In this document: positions 15,001-26,848 of the stretch, piece after piece
How positions within the stretch are numbered: position 1 is the first letter of the stretch
Layout: every line of letters starts with the position of its first letter
Assembly: GCF_019925205.1 (NCBI RefSeq)
Contig: NC_083564.1
Coordinates: 31,348,447 to 31,412,446 of the forward strand
From: Metopolophium dirhodum
Taxonomy: Eukaryota > Arthropoda > Insecta > Hemiptera > Aphididae
Direction of reading: 5' to 3'
Length of the DNA: 64,000 nt
Position numbers and translations under genes: made by a program
Notes under the pieces: generated by a model
Databases searched by the model: none
The model's input: the letters and a program-made list of their open reading frames with translations, nothing else
What the model was told of the DNA's origin: nothing

Positions 15001-16768
15001 ATTGTATATAATATTATAGTACATCTTTCGCATGATGCCGCCGCCACAGGACGGCCCCACACGAGTGTCATCCGATTTACGCTGGACCGCGCGTAAAATA
15101 ATCCCGCCCGAGTTGCAAGAGTAAGGACGGGTTGACGTTTTATTTTTCTCCTCCGCTCGAAAAACAGAGTTTTTTTTTACCTTTTTTTTTCGTTATTGTT
15201 TTATCTATTTTGTGCGGTCCACAGTCGTCGTCGTGTACCTAATACCTATCATACATATATATATATATGTATATATATTATAGACCTATATAGTTTGGGT
15301 CCAACCTGCAACCTAAATAGAGAATTTAAATTTATACGTCCCTACAATAGGTATATGCACGGACTCAATGCCGGTTGCTATAGGTTTTCAAATCGTTGTT
15401 TTTTTTCTCTCCCGACGAATATATTACTATTCAAAAGTAAATAGGTACCTACTATTATAATAATGTGTGTTTGAGCCGATTTTATGAGTTTCGGCCTTTT
15501 AACAATGTGTGTGTATTTAAAAAAATATATATTACCGTGACCGGAAATTGTATATTATTATTTATTACCTTGACAAACGACTATAGATTCCAAATTTCCA
15601 ACTACCTACTCGAATTTATTATACTATGAATAAAAATAAGTTTTTAAATTATAATCATTATTATAATATTATATTATTCGATACCGTTATTTTACTGCAC
15701 GTCTGCAGCGTCTATACATTATTTTACGCGATTTAGCTGTCGATGACATTTATTTAGTGGTTGTCGACGCGTCAAAACTCAAAAGGATCTCTCCTCCCGC
15801 TGAAGTCTGTCCCCGTTGAAATGCACTCCGATATAAATAAATTATATTATTATATGAATAACGCCACTACAGACACCCGTCGGTCGGGCTTCAGCAAATA
15901 TCGTACATTTATGTAGAATACTGAATAATCATAATAATAATATTATGACGAACGTTCACATTAATCATACCAATAGTTATTATGATAACATTCCGACATT
16001 GGCCTATTTATAAACTACGAATTATTTGTCCCGACGAATTAATGATGACGCGATTATGTTTTTTTAGTTTGACGTATCTTTATATTTTACAGTTATGTTG
16101 AAAAAATTGATAGACGCTTCTCTCTTTAGTACAAACATTTAGAAATACATAAAAAATAATCAATTTTTACATTTTTATCTTATTTGTATGATATATTTTT
16201 ATGATTATTTATAATAAGTATGTAGTTTAATAATATGTTTAATCTTTTAGCGTTAAATAATACATTCACGCGGGCTTATACTTGTATTCATTTTTGAAAA
16301 AATGATTATAAATTTATAACGCTCTCACAATTTTGTAATTTTGTTTATAAATGTTAATAGTTCTGGGATCTTAGAAGAGTATTTACTGTTAAGCGAGTGG
16401 AGCGACGATCGTCTCTGATTTTGGTTGCATTTCACGTAAAATTCTGAAATGATGCCACTATGCATTATGCATATTTATGATATCATAATGTATTATTTCA
16501 CCATCACGGGATCGATGGGAAATCCGGGGCGACGATAATGCCCGGAATGCGGTATTATCATATTCTTACGTACCTATATTATAACACACGTATTCGATGT
16601 GCAGACCAGATTTTTCTGGTCACTTAATTTTAGAGTTACAGTAAGGGATAATATACGAATTGTAGTTAGGAACTTAATCCAATCATTACTACATTAACCT
16701 AAAAACAACATAATTTATTAACTATATAATTTCAGTGGACGATCGGAGAATAATTTGTGCAAAACGAA
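9060..16768. other. A+T-rich DNA with scattered CpG-rich patches, no gene seen
   Basis: CpG-rich patches occur at about 9360-9660, 10930-11080, 13390-13640 and 14740-15120. A C run joined to an A run lies near 10727-10756, and there are many ATAATATTAT words. No patch reads as a known protein domain, and none supplies the missing N-terminal part of the homeodomain. They may be regulatory segments of the host intron. Confidence 0.5.
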
Positions 16769-16972
16769 TAAAAGAGTTTTTTTTTTTTTTTATTGGGTAA
16801 CCCGCGGCAACATAGGCCATTGGGTGTGGGTAGGGCACTGTAGGTTTTATATTGGGTAGGTTGGTACACGTGTGTGTTGTGTTTGGCAGAATTTCTAATG
16901 GGGCACCCGTAGGTTTCTGCCGTGCCCCGTGGTGGGGGGATGGCGGCACTTGTTCTCCGGTAAAAGAGTTTT
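16769..16972 (-). mobile_element. 5'-truncated SINE copy with 12-bp target-site duplication
   Basis: The body 16781-16960 matches the tRNA-headed SINE at 55814-56086: both share AACCCG.GGCAAC, GGCCATTGGGTG, GGCACCCGTAGGT and TCTGCC...GGGGGATGG. It reads on the minus strand and ends in poly(A), seen as poly(T) at about 16777-16790. It is flanked by TAAAAGAGTTTT at 16769-16780 and 16961-16972. The tRNA-like head is missing, so reverse transcription stopped early and the copy lacks its polymerase III promoter. Confidence 0.8.
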
Positions 16973-17294
16973 ATATTAATAAGAAACTGAGGGTCTCCAT
17001 ACTTCCAAGTCCCAATCCTACTCCAACAAATAACAACGAAATATAATTTTCTAAATTCATAGAAGAATTTAAGTCAATCATAAACCCTCTCCCTACTACT
17101 ATTTCAAGTCCTGTTACTAATAATAGAAATTCCAACTATAATAACATTACCTCGAATTCCACATCCCACGGGACCCCAGAAGACGCTGAAACGTAAATGG
17201 TGCCGAGATCAAATTATTAGGGATCATTATCCTCATTACCGCAAATTTCCATCAATAGATGGAATCTTCTCTCAAGACTACCAAGTCCACTACA
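16973..17294 (+). pseudogene. Possible degraded retrotransposon coding fragment interrupted by the hAT element
   Basis: Downstream of the SINE, one frame reads FSKFIEEFKSIINPL followed by a Ser/Thr/Asn-rich stretch, with several stop codons. The block is less A+T-biased than its surroundings and continues beyond the hAT insertion at 18043. This resembles the loosely conserved end of a non-LTR retrotransposon ORF1, but the match is weak and no catalytic motif is visible. It may be unrelated unique DNA. Confidence 0.2.
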
Positions 17295-18042
17295 ACTACA
17301 ACCATAGGCGTGCGCAGACTTCAATGTCCGGTCGAGCCTGGTAGAATTAGTGCCCCAATACTTTGACAGTGCCCCTATTTTTATTTTTTTTACACATTAC
17401 CTAACATACATTGTTATTGTAAAATGTAAATTTTGTGTAATATAAAAAGTGTAATATTTATAATATGTATAAATATAATCAAGTTAAATATGTACACATC
17501 ATATTATATGTGCTAATTTCTAGACATATATTTTTAATGTTAAAATTAAAACGATATAAATACAGCTATGTATAAAAACAAAACACATTACCAGTGTGCA
17601 GTGACTGAGTGACAACAGTAAAGAGTTAACAAACTGAATAGATTATTGAGAAATGAGAGGTCAGTTTGTTTACGGTCTTCTATTTGAAAGCGACTATTAT
17701 TATTATAATTGTATAGGTTTTTTTTTGGAGCAGTGCATCTACCGACGGTCTGCACTCGGCTTATCTTAATATTAAATAAACACGATGTTTATGTATACTA
17801 TTTATAACCAACCTATTAATGTATTTAATCATAGTACATAATATTTTGTACACAATGTTTTTGTTATATGAATAAAGAGGTACACACAAATAATTGTTAT
17901 TTTATTTCATTTTCACTACAAGTAAAATTTTCAAACATATTATTATAATAAATAGATACAATCATTTTACTATGCCCCTAAAAGATTCCGGTCGAGCCGG
18001 GGCTCAACCGGCTCGCCCCGTGCGCACGCCTATGACTACAAC
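17295..18042. mobile_element. Non-autonomous hAT element with 8-bp target-site duplication
   Basis: Inverted termini CATAGGCGTGCGCA (17303-17316) and TGCGCACGCCTATG (18021-18034) are perfect over 14 bases. They are flanked by the direct repeat ACTACAAC at 17295-17302 and 18035-18042. An 8-bp duplication with CA...TG ends is the hAT signature. The 732-bp interior has no transposase, only A+T-rich sequence, with CCGGTCGAGCC motifs near both ends. It would depend on a transposase encoded elsewhere. The intact ends and duplication suggest a fairly recent insertion. Confidence 0.88.
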
Positions 18043-21000
18043 CCTCGACGTCACTTATACTTATTGTAAAAAAAAAATAACATATTTTACAGATCGCATG
18101 ATAATTAATATTTGGAGTACAAAAAATAAAAAAAATATATTAATAAGTACCTAGGTGATCACAATATTATAATTGTTATCTTAGCTTCAAAACCAAATCG
18201 TTCCACCATTCTGCATTGTATTATACATATTATAGTACAATAATTTTATTATTCAACAGTCGCATCCTACATCATGACGGTGAAAATCCATCGTCGGTTA
18301 TAATATATACAATACGTAAATACCATGATTGCAGGAAGCGTTTGTCAGAAATGTTCAATAATTTGTAGTGTTTAATACCCGACGATTGCAAAATAATGAC
18401 GATAATGTAGTATATTATAGGTACCTATATACGGTACATACGCAGGTTAATAATACATACAATAATACGATCTATACATGCGATACACATATTGTGTGTG
18501 TGCAATATATTATTATATTATATGGACTGCGTATTATTATTATAGAGGGATTCTCTCGCGGAATGGGTTAATATTAATGTAAATAAAGTTATTAAACGCT
18601 CGGCGGGCGTTCCTCATCGCTTATATATTATTATATATATATATATATATATGTAACATAATATCGTATATTACAATATAACATTTGTTCCGCTAATTAC
18701 TATAATGCTATACATAGGTATATAATATATATATATGCATGTGGCTTTCGTGCAGATATCGTTTGTGTATATATATATATTATTATGTTGTAATATACGC
18801 ATTGTAATAATAATACGAATTATAGTGCGGCATGTGTGTATATAATATATGTATTGTATATAATAATATATCGACGGCGGTGATCGTATATATAGAGAGA
18901 ATAAACCCCTGCAGCCCTATGTCGACGACCCTTTCGCACTCGGCTTTGTACGCTGTATTATATATAATAATAATAATAATATTATATTATAATGTATTAA
19001 TGTGTGTACGGACACACTCGGCGACGAGATACAATAATATTATAATGTATACGTAATAATATAATATAATATTATACGTATATATAACAATATATATTTG
19101 AGAGATTATATTATTATGTATAGGTATTTATAAGCATTGTAGACGCGTAATAGGTTAATATTGGTAATAGTATTATCTGACAAAACGAAAATCCTCTAGT
19201 CGTCTGCCGCCGGTATGTTTCAGCGCAGAATCAAAATCTCGCGATTATATTCCTCTAAAAATATTTCATTAATTTTATACGCGATGTTTATATTGCGAGG
19301 GCACAACTACGCTGCAGAGTCTTAATGTCAATATATTGTAATAGGTTCCAACGTATGTACAATGCACGTTGTGTGTATTTTTCTTACTTGCAATGTAAAG
19401 GTAATACATTAAAAACTAAAAGTGTAATTAGTGTAATCTAAATTATATAATTTAATAACGATTTAAATAATGTCTAGTTAAGAAATAGTAACAATTAACA
19501 ACAGACTGCTTTAGCAGCTATTATCATCTGCTTTTAATAATTGACAAAGTAAAATGTTTTCTGATTGTATAGACATAAAAACATAATAATATAGTGTACA
19601 AATGTACGATACATTAGAAATTAGAATAATGAATATGTCCAGACTCCGAATTGTGAACATTTTTGTTTAAAATTCGATTTTTTTTTAAATATAATTAATA
19701 ATAATAACTATCTAAAAATATCTATATATCTTTAATAAAAGCTCCTGTCCAAACAGGGATAAAATATTGTTCTCAACCGTATTTTTGTACTATCAACTGA
19801 AATAGTTAGATAGTGGCCTGCGGCCACCTTCAAATATTATGGTAACGCGTGACAGCACGCGTCGAAACACTACAAATAAAACACGAAGGAGGGATTTGGA
19901 ATGCTCTAAAATATTATTTGTTTTGCGTTTTGTTTGACGTTGGTAAAAATCAATCAATTATTATCGTGAATATGTCATATCGTTTTAATAGCATAACGGG
20001 CACCCGCCATCTCTTATATTTTATTAAATTTTAATTCTCTACTCGTTTCGCAATGGATGTTCCATCAATAATAATAATTATTAATCGCTAAACATTCTCT
20101 CGGAGAGCACGGCGCACGCGTATATGAATACTATAGGCATATAAAATAATATTATATATGTACGGTTGCGGATATATGGTTTTGTTGACAATATAATATC
20201 TATTTGGCACAAAATCGGTTGCTTTCACAAAACCGTATTGTCGATTTAACGTGTAGGAGGTAGGTACCTATATAAAAATATACGATTATAATATTATTAT
20301 TATTGTTATACGACCGTTGTACGACTGAAGTAATAATCTTTTTACGCTTGGGTTGGTTTTTTTTCCTATCGACACCGATATTGCAGCCTATAATATAATA
20401 AACTATATTCGGCAATTTTCAAACGTCCTTGTTACTTGTGTATATGCTTTTGTTACTTTGTTACAGGTAATGCCTATAATAATACGCGAATTGCGAAACG
20501 CGAACGACGATTAAAAAATAATAATCACACATCTTTGGCCTTTGCTATCTACCTACTTTCGAATGTTAGTTACTATTATCGTTTTCATATCAAATGAGTA
20601 AACAATTATTAAACTATTATAAATTATTATCTTGAAATTATTATACAAAAGTTTCATTCAATCATATATTATTCTACACATACCGATTTAGCAGTGATAT
20701 AATATTTTAATAGTAGCGGTATAATGTCTTAAATAATCGTTTTTGGAATTCACATTCATCGCACATTAAAACGATATATATATATATTATATATTTAAGT
20801 GAGTTAAGAAAATTCAATATTAAATCTACCTATCTAATTAAATGTAATTTGTTAAAACTTAACTTTTATCTGATTTTTCTTATAATTTGTAGATAGGTAC
20901 TCGTATATTTGTACACTTTATAAAGTCATTTTAATAACTGAATTATATATAAGTACCCATTTAATTGATTATATCATAAATACTCCACATATGAAATGCT

Positions 21001-22450
21001 GTAAGTATTCAATATTGAAATTAACTTCGGGTGAGATATTTTAAATGCATAATACTCATAAGTTACAAGTTTACAACTTAATTACCGAAAAGTTTTCAGA
21101 AACTTATAACACGATCTTATAACTTGGCAGCTGTAAAGTGAGAACTCGACAAAGGGCGTGTGTAGTGAAATGCGACCGTTTATAGAGTTAAATATAGGTA
21201 GGTACTTAAGTGTATTACATCATCACTTATCGTTACTATATTTGGACGGAAAACAGATTTTCAATAAAATAATTATTTTAACACCGAATTTTAGTTATGT
21301 GATATGTAATCGAATTAATAACGTTCGCTTTTATGTACGCGTGGTCGAAAGTGATTGTATATGATGTGAAAAAAAAAAAATCGAACAGTTTTATGCATTT
21401 ATCATAAACGCGTAGTAGTATAATACTTGTATAGTGCTGCAGTGTGTTCGTGAACATAATCGTTTATATTACTTCAAAAATATCTTTGAAAACGTATCAA
21501 ATAATAAAATATACAAAATAATATTACAATGAGAGGTATCTGTGCTGTTTCACCAAACATTAAACTGATTAAACATAATATTATACAATCTAAAAACGTT
21601 TATGTGTTACATAATAATATAGTAAGCAATCCGTTATTACTTATTATTATTTGTTGTCGATTTAAAATTGCTAAAAAAAATTGAAATTCTACCATGCAGT
21701 TCCTCTGTATATAATAAAAATAAAAAAGGCATATGTAAATCGACCTTGTTCGACGATTTCGCGATATACGAAATATGACACCAATAAAGTTATAAAATTG
21801 AATATGTAAAATCATTGATTATTTATTGTAAGCCGGTCGTTTGAGTTCAGTTTATTCGGTTCTGTGTACATACTTTTATATTATATCGTACATAATATAT
21901 ATTTTATTATTCGACCGTTATTATAGTTCGCGTCAAATCCGAGAGAAATACGAATTCGGTCAAAACCGAAAATTGTCAGAACACGGCTTTACGCATATTA
22001 TTATAATATTGTATGGATGCTAAAAGAGCACGTTCTACTTATGTATCTAACAATATGTTTATAATATTGAAAATAACGCTTTCTGCTGCGTGTTAGTTTA
22101 GGCGAATCACGCCTGGTTTAGGGGTACATTTCATATATATATATAGCACACACTACACACACATAATACATGAACGGGGTTATCCGATTAATGAAAAACA
22201 TTTATTATTTCAAAAAACATGATTTTGGAAAAAATTCTATTATATAATATATTAGAATATTTTTAAGTCGTTAAAAAATTATATTTTTACTATTTTATAT
22301 TTGTATGTTTTTTGAGTTTTTTTATTCTTTTGAATGACAACACATATTTTTAATTTTATATTCCGAAGCCTGATATTATGATTCGGATAGTATTTCTATC
22401 TATAAAATCAAACGTCGGACCAGGACCTATACCTATAGTTATTATTATAG
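18043..22450. other. A+T-rich DNA, no gene seen
   Basis: The stretch contains (TA)n runs near 18630-18655 and 18725-18780 and many ATAATATTATA words. Open frames are short and of low complexity. A TTTTGTTACTTTGTTACAG acceptor-like sequence at about 20446-20466 is not followed by recognisable coding sequence. Confidence 0.6.
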
Positions 22451-22587
22451 TTATAACTAAATAACTTATAAGTATTTAAAGTTTTGATGAGCGGAGGTTA
22501 ATTTGTAGTGGATTAACATTTGGCGGTGTATCCCTGTACCACTTCACTGTGCTCATCTAAACTCTAAATACTGCTTATGCGTTATAA
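22451..22587. mobile_element. Short inverted-repeat (MITE-like) element
   Basis: Left arm 22451-22492 begins TTATAACTAAATAAC and ends TTTTGATGAGC. The right arm 22551-22587, reverse-complemented, begins TTATAACGCATAAGC and ends GTTTAGATGAGC. The arms are imperfect and surround a loop of about 58 bases. No target-site duplication is clear, so the superfamily is unknown. Confidence 0.5.
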
Positions 22588-24310
22588 CTCAAAACTCATA
22601 ACTCATAAGCTATATAATAAACTATACACTTGTCCAAAATTCAATTTCCACGTGTCGAAGTAGGGACTCCAAAAAAATATTCAGTTTTGCAGCCAAAAAT
22701 AATTCAAAATACACGTTCACTAAAAAAAAATAAAAAAAATAAAAATGATAACGATAAGAAATACCAAAAATATATTTTTAAAAAACGATAAAATTTTTTT
22801 AAAATAATGAGTGCTAACGTAGTTAAATGGATCACCCGGTATTTATAAACACGCGTATAGATTTATAATATACAATTTTGTATTGATTACAGAAGGCGGA
22901 CAAAATTACTGCAATGGTTTTCAATTGTGTATAATATTATGCTCGATATTAATATAATAACAATTTCGCAATAATTCGGCATATAATACATTATGTAACC
23001 TATATTTATAATTATATGGTTTTGTATCGCTCGAGGTTTGTATTTCTCTAAATCTTCGTCGAGTATGTAAGTGAAATATTATAATATACCGGCGAATTAT
23101 TAATATTATTACTGTTTAATTGTTTATAAAACCTCTGCATCAAGACTGTTAAGCAATGTTACGGATAACGCAGATAATAATATAATATTTTAAATTATTA
23201 GCGGGTTACAGTCTGTTTTACTTTTTATATAAGTACTCAATATATAACCTACAGTGAAAAATATAGTATTTATCAATACAATAATAGCACTAGATTAATT
23301 TGTCCAATCCCTATTCTAGAACAGAAATGGGTATATATTCTTCATTGTCAGATCAGGCCGATATAGGTTTTAAATAGGTCACCAGGTATAAAAACTGTTA
23401 TTATGTTTTAGATTATTTAAATTTTTTATAGGTCTACCGGACGCATGAGTCGGTGCCAAAACAAAAATGTGAAATTCCATAATTCATTTCATACTTATAA
23501 AAAAATTCGTGTCGGTTATATAAAGCGAAATCCTGCAGCATTTAAATCTTGCAAATGATAAATTAATGATGATAATATTGTTTTGCTTTACGCTGAAGCG
23601 TTGTTTTGAGTAAAAAGTCACAAAACATACGTTTAATTGAATACATAATATTCTGTGACAAAATGATCATAGATTTGTATATAATATATTATAATGCATT
23701 AATGCCATAATATTATTATTGCGATTGAGATTAAAATCAAAAAATAAATGTTTATTTATAAATTAAAACTGCAACCGTTCAATTTCGTTTCTCTGCTATA
23801 AGCACGAATTCCCATATTGTATATGAACGAATATTATATAGTGCTTGTTATTGCGACTTAAAACGTTTCCATTGTTCACGTTTTATGTTTTTATAATATT
23901 AAAAACCAAAATGACCGGATGTAATGTTTTTAGAACTCTTTAAAGCTTATATTATAAATAGTTTTCGTTACATTGTTGCGTGTTCAAACAACATTTTCAA
24001 CGTGTGCAAACATAAATTGTATTAATGAATATATTCATCAGATTATCAGATTATACGCATGTTTACTTACATGCGAATAATAATATATCTAAAACTGTAC
24101 AAAAGTACAAACGAAAAAACGTTCGCCCATGTATATAATTATAATATAAGTAGCATAGATATAATATTATGTATTATTTTTGGCGAGAGGTTAATAAAGT
24201 CATTTTATCGATCGTTCTATATTCAAATCGTATATAACAAAGGCGGCGTATCCAGTTAGATTATAATTATAATATATATAGGTTTATATACTTATATCAA
24301 TGTATATAGT
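22588..24310. other. A+T-rich DNA, no gene seen
   Basis: No coding region, RNA gene or clear repeat was recognised; there are A-rich runs near 22722-22750 and 22780-22800. Confidence 0.6.
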
Positions 24311-24792
24311 ACAAGGTGTAATAGAAAGACCGTACGAAAACAAAAACAAAAATGATGCTACTTAAACGGATGACAAAAATTGTTAAAATTATATGATAAG
24401 TAGATAATTTAATTATTTAAAAAATATACTCATGTCAGCAAATTCCCCAAAAAAAATATTTTGAAAAAAGTTGTTACGTTCTAAATTAATTTAATTAAAA
24501 AAATATTGATATTTAAAAAAATTCTAAAAAATAAACTACTTGACTTGATAAATGTTTTTACTATCAAAAATTTTTCTCCTAATCAGATTCACAAATTGGC
24601 TATTTTGAATATATCCGAAACAATTTAAATCAAATTTTTTATTTTCAGTTAAAAAATAAAAATTTTTTTTTGTATAACATATGTGTAGCGCAAGTTATTA
24701 TAAATTATATACCTATAAAAATATTTTTAAATATTGATTAGAACAAATTTAAAGTTATTCCAAAAGCCAGTTCTATCTGTTACACCCTGTAT
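24309..24792. mobile_element. Terminal-inverted-repeat element of the ACAGGGTGTAACAGA type
   Basis: ACAAGGTGTAATAGA (from 24311) and CTATCTGTTACACCCTGT (ending 24790) are imperfect inverted ends. They enclose about 480 bp of A+T-rich sequence and are bordered by TA, consistent with a Tc1/mariner-like TA duplication. The interior has no transposase frame, so it is a non-autonomous or degraded copy. Confidence 0.6.
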
Positions 24793-26071
24793 TATATTAT
24801 TATAGAATTAATGTTTAAAAAGTTGTACGTTTTTACTTGCAATTTTTTTCGTTTTATATTTTGTGTTCGCTCTTAGCGTTCGGCTGTCGTCGAAAACTCG
24901 AAAATATAACAGTTTTATATGTATATTAAAATATCATTATGTTACGGGCAAAAGTCGAAATCGGGCAAATATCAGAAATGCCAATTTTTGTTGTATTTAT
25001 ATTTTATTTATTTATTTACAATAAAATAATACTATATTATGTACCTACTATTTTATAATTTATTTGTATATTTATTCATAAACGGGCGAACCCAGTTACA
25101 ATTATTATAGACATAAGATATACGTCTAGGATTTACATAATATAATAATATTTGTTATTAGTTATTACATTACTCTGTTTATCCTTAAATATTACTAAAT
25201 ATTTAGATAACTAAATAATACTGGGAAATATTCAAATGCATATAATGTAGTTGATACGGTTTCGCTCAGCTGATATTATGGTTACAACCAGGTTTGCCCG
25301 GACTAGGTCGAAATTTTACGACGAAGTACCTAACCTAACCGTGGGAAGTTCTTTTGTTTTACCTGAGCATTTCTTTGATTTTCTCGATTTCGACTTATGT
25401 TCGTTACTATGTATCGTTAGTGTATGTTTATTATATGTTTTATTGTTTCGACGATCCTTTTATTTTACTCGGTATGATAATATTATAATATAATATTTCT
25501 TCGTCAATCGTCGTCGTATCCCCACTCGGCCCACTCGACCACTCCCAGGGACATACGACACGCACATATAATATCCTTCTCCTCCTTGAAGTGTTCCTAT
25601 ATCCGTTCTGGATGTTGAAAACCATGATGCCAATCTTGTTTTTATCCAACGACGACGACGACGACGACGACGGCGAAGGAGATCATTAACTTACGTGGAA
25701 GTACTGTGAATCGCGGATATTTATTAACCGAGACACTCTTCATCTCCATTTAGTTCAAATTGACGAGCGAAACGCGTAGTATGTTAGGTATATAGAAATC
25801 GACGTTTGCTATTTTCACAGTATTATACTCGTCAACGCGTCCTTCGCAATAATTCCCCGTCGAATCGATGTAATAATAATATAATAATTGGTATTCGTCG
25901 CAATAAACTACAATGTTGAGGCGGCTAAACGGGTTGCAGCTATAATATAATAGTCGGGCTAAGACGGTAATTATCACTACGCGTTTTTCCGACGATTATA
26001 AAAAACGAGTAAACTACTCCATAAGATAAACGACGTTTCTACGACGTGTTCGATCAACACGTTTTTAAACA

Positions 26072-26072
26072 C

Positions 26073-26105
<33 letters not shown>
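26072..26105. repeat. (TTA)n microsatellite
   Basis: An uninterrupted run of TTA units, about eleven copies, lies in the intron-like region. It also explains the run of Ile codons in the overlapping open frame. Confidence 0.95.
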
Positions 26106-26106
<1 letters not shown>

Positions 26107-26703
26107 GAGCCGTTGTTGGAAACGGAAATGGATGCTGCAGATTTGAAGGAGCGTTCGACGTGTGCAGGAAGCTATTGCGGGTTCATTTATTGTCGGCGAT
26201 GTCGATTGGTTGTAGGCAAACACGTACACATCTTATGATATACTATATAGACAAGATATATATTATGTACATAATACTTAGAATTATACAGTTAAAATAT
26301 ACAGTTATCGGTAGTCTTATATAGAATTTTTTTACGTTCGCATAATATGTAATCAGGATTACAATGCGCGTACTGTGTACATTAGAGGAGCACACAACAC
26401 AAAAATAATTTTTTCTTTAAATGTTAAATTATTGTAGCTATATTTGGCTATATTGAATGATTTGATGAAAATCCGACGAAAAAAAATGATTACTTTAAAT
26501 GATACTTAAGAGACATTAAGAAAATGCAGAATAGCCGTGTTACGTCATTGGGCCCGGCTCATCGTAATTTCCCATCTTATACGTGCAAAAGTTCCTCGCT
26601 TCACACAACGATTTACCAACCTAAAAATTGTATTTTTGAAATTTAGTTTACGTACAAATATGTGATTTTATGTATTAAAGACGATTAAAGTATCAGCAAT
26701 TCA

Positions 26704-26848
26704 ATATAACGTTTAAGTTTTTAAATATTAATAAATCTTTAAAGTGATATTTTTGTTAAACGGCCCGTCATGGCCATTTAAATATAAAATAAAAATTCAA
26801 ATATAACTCTTTTAAGATTTTTAATATTTAAAAAACTAAACGTTATAT
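26704..26848. repeat. Inverted repeat / hairpin with a GGCC palindrome near its centre
   Basis: ATATAACGTTTAAGTTTTT from 26704 is the near complement of the sequence ending AAAAACTAAACGTTATAT at 26848. The arms are about 40 bases and the centre carries GGCCCGTCATGGCC. It may be a small foldback element or a structured transcript segment. Confidence 0.5.

Noticed and set aside
20446..20520. Exon after an acceptor-like TTTGTTACAG
   Set aside because: No open frame or domain follows, and the region is A+T-rich.
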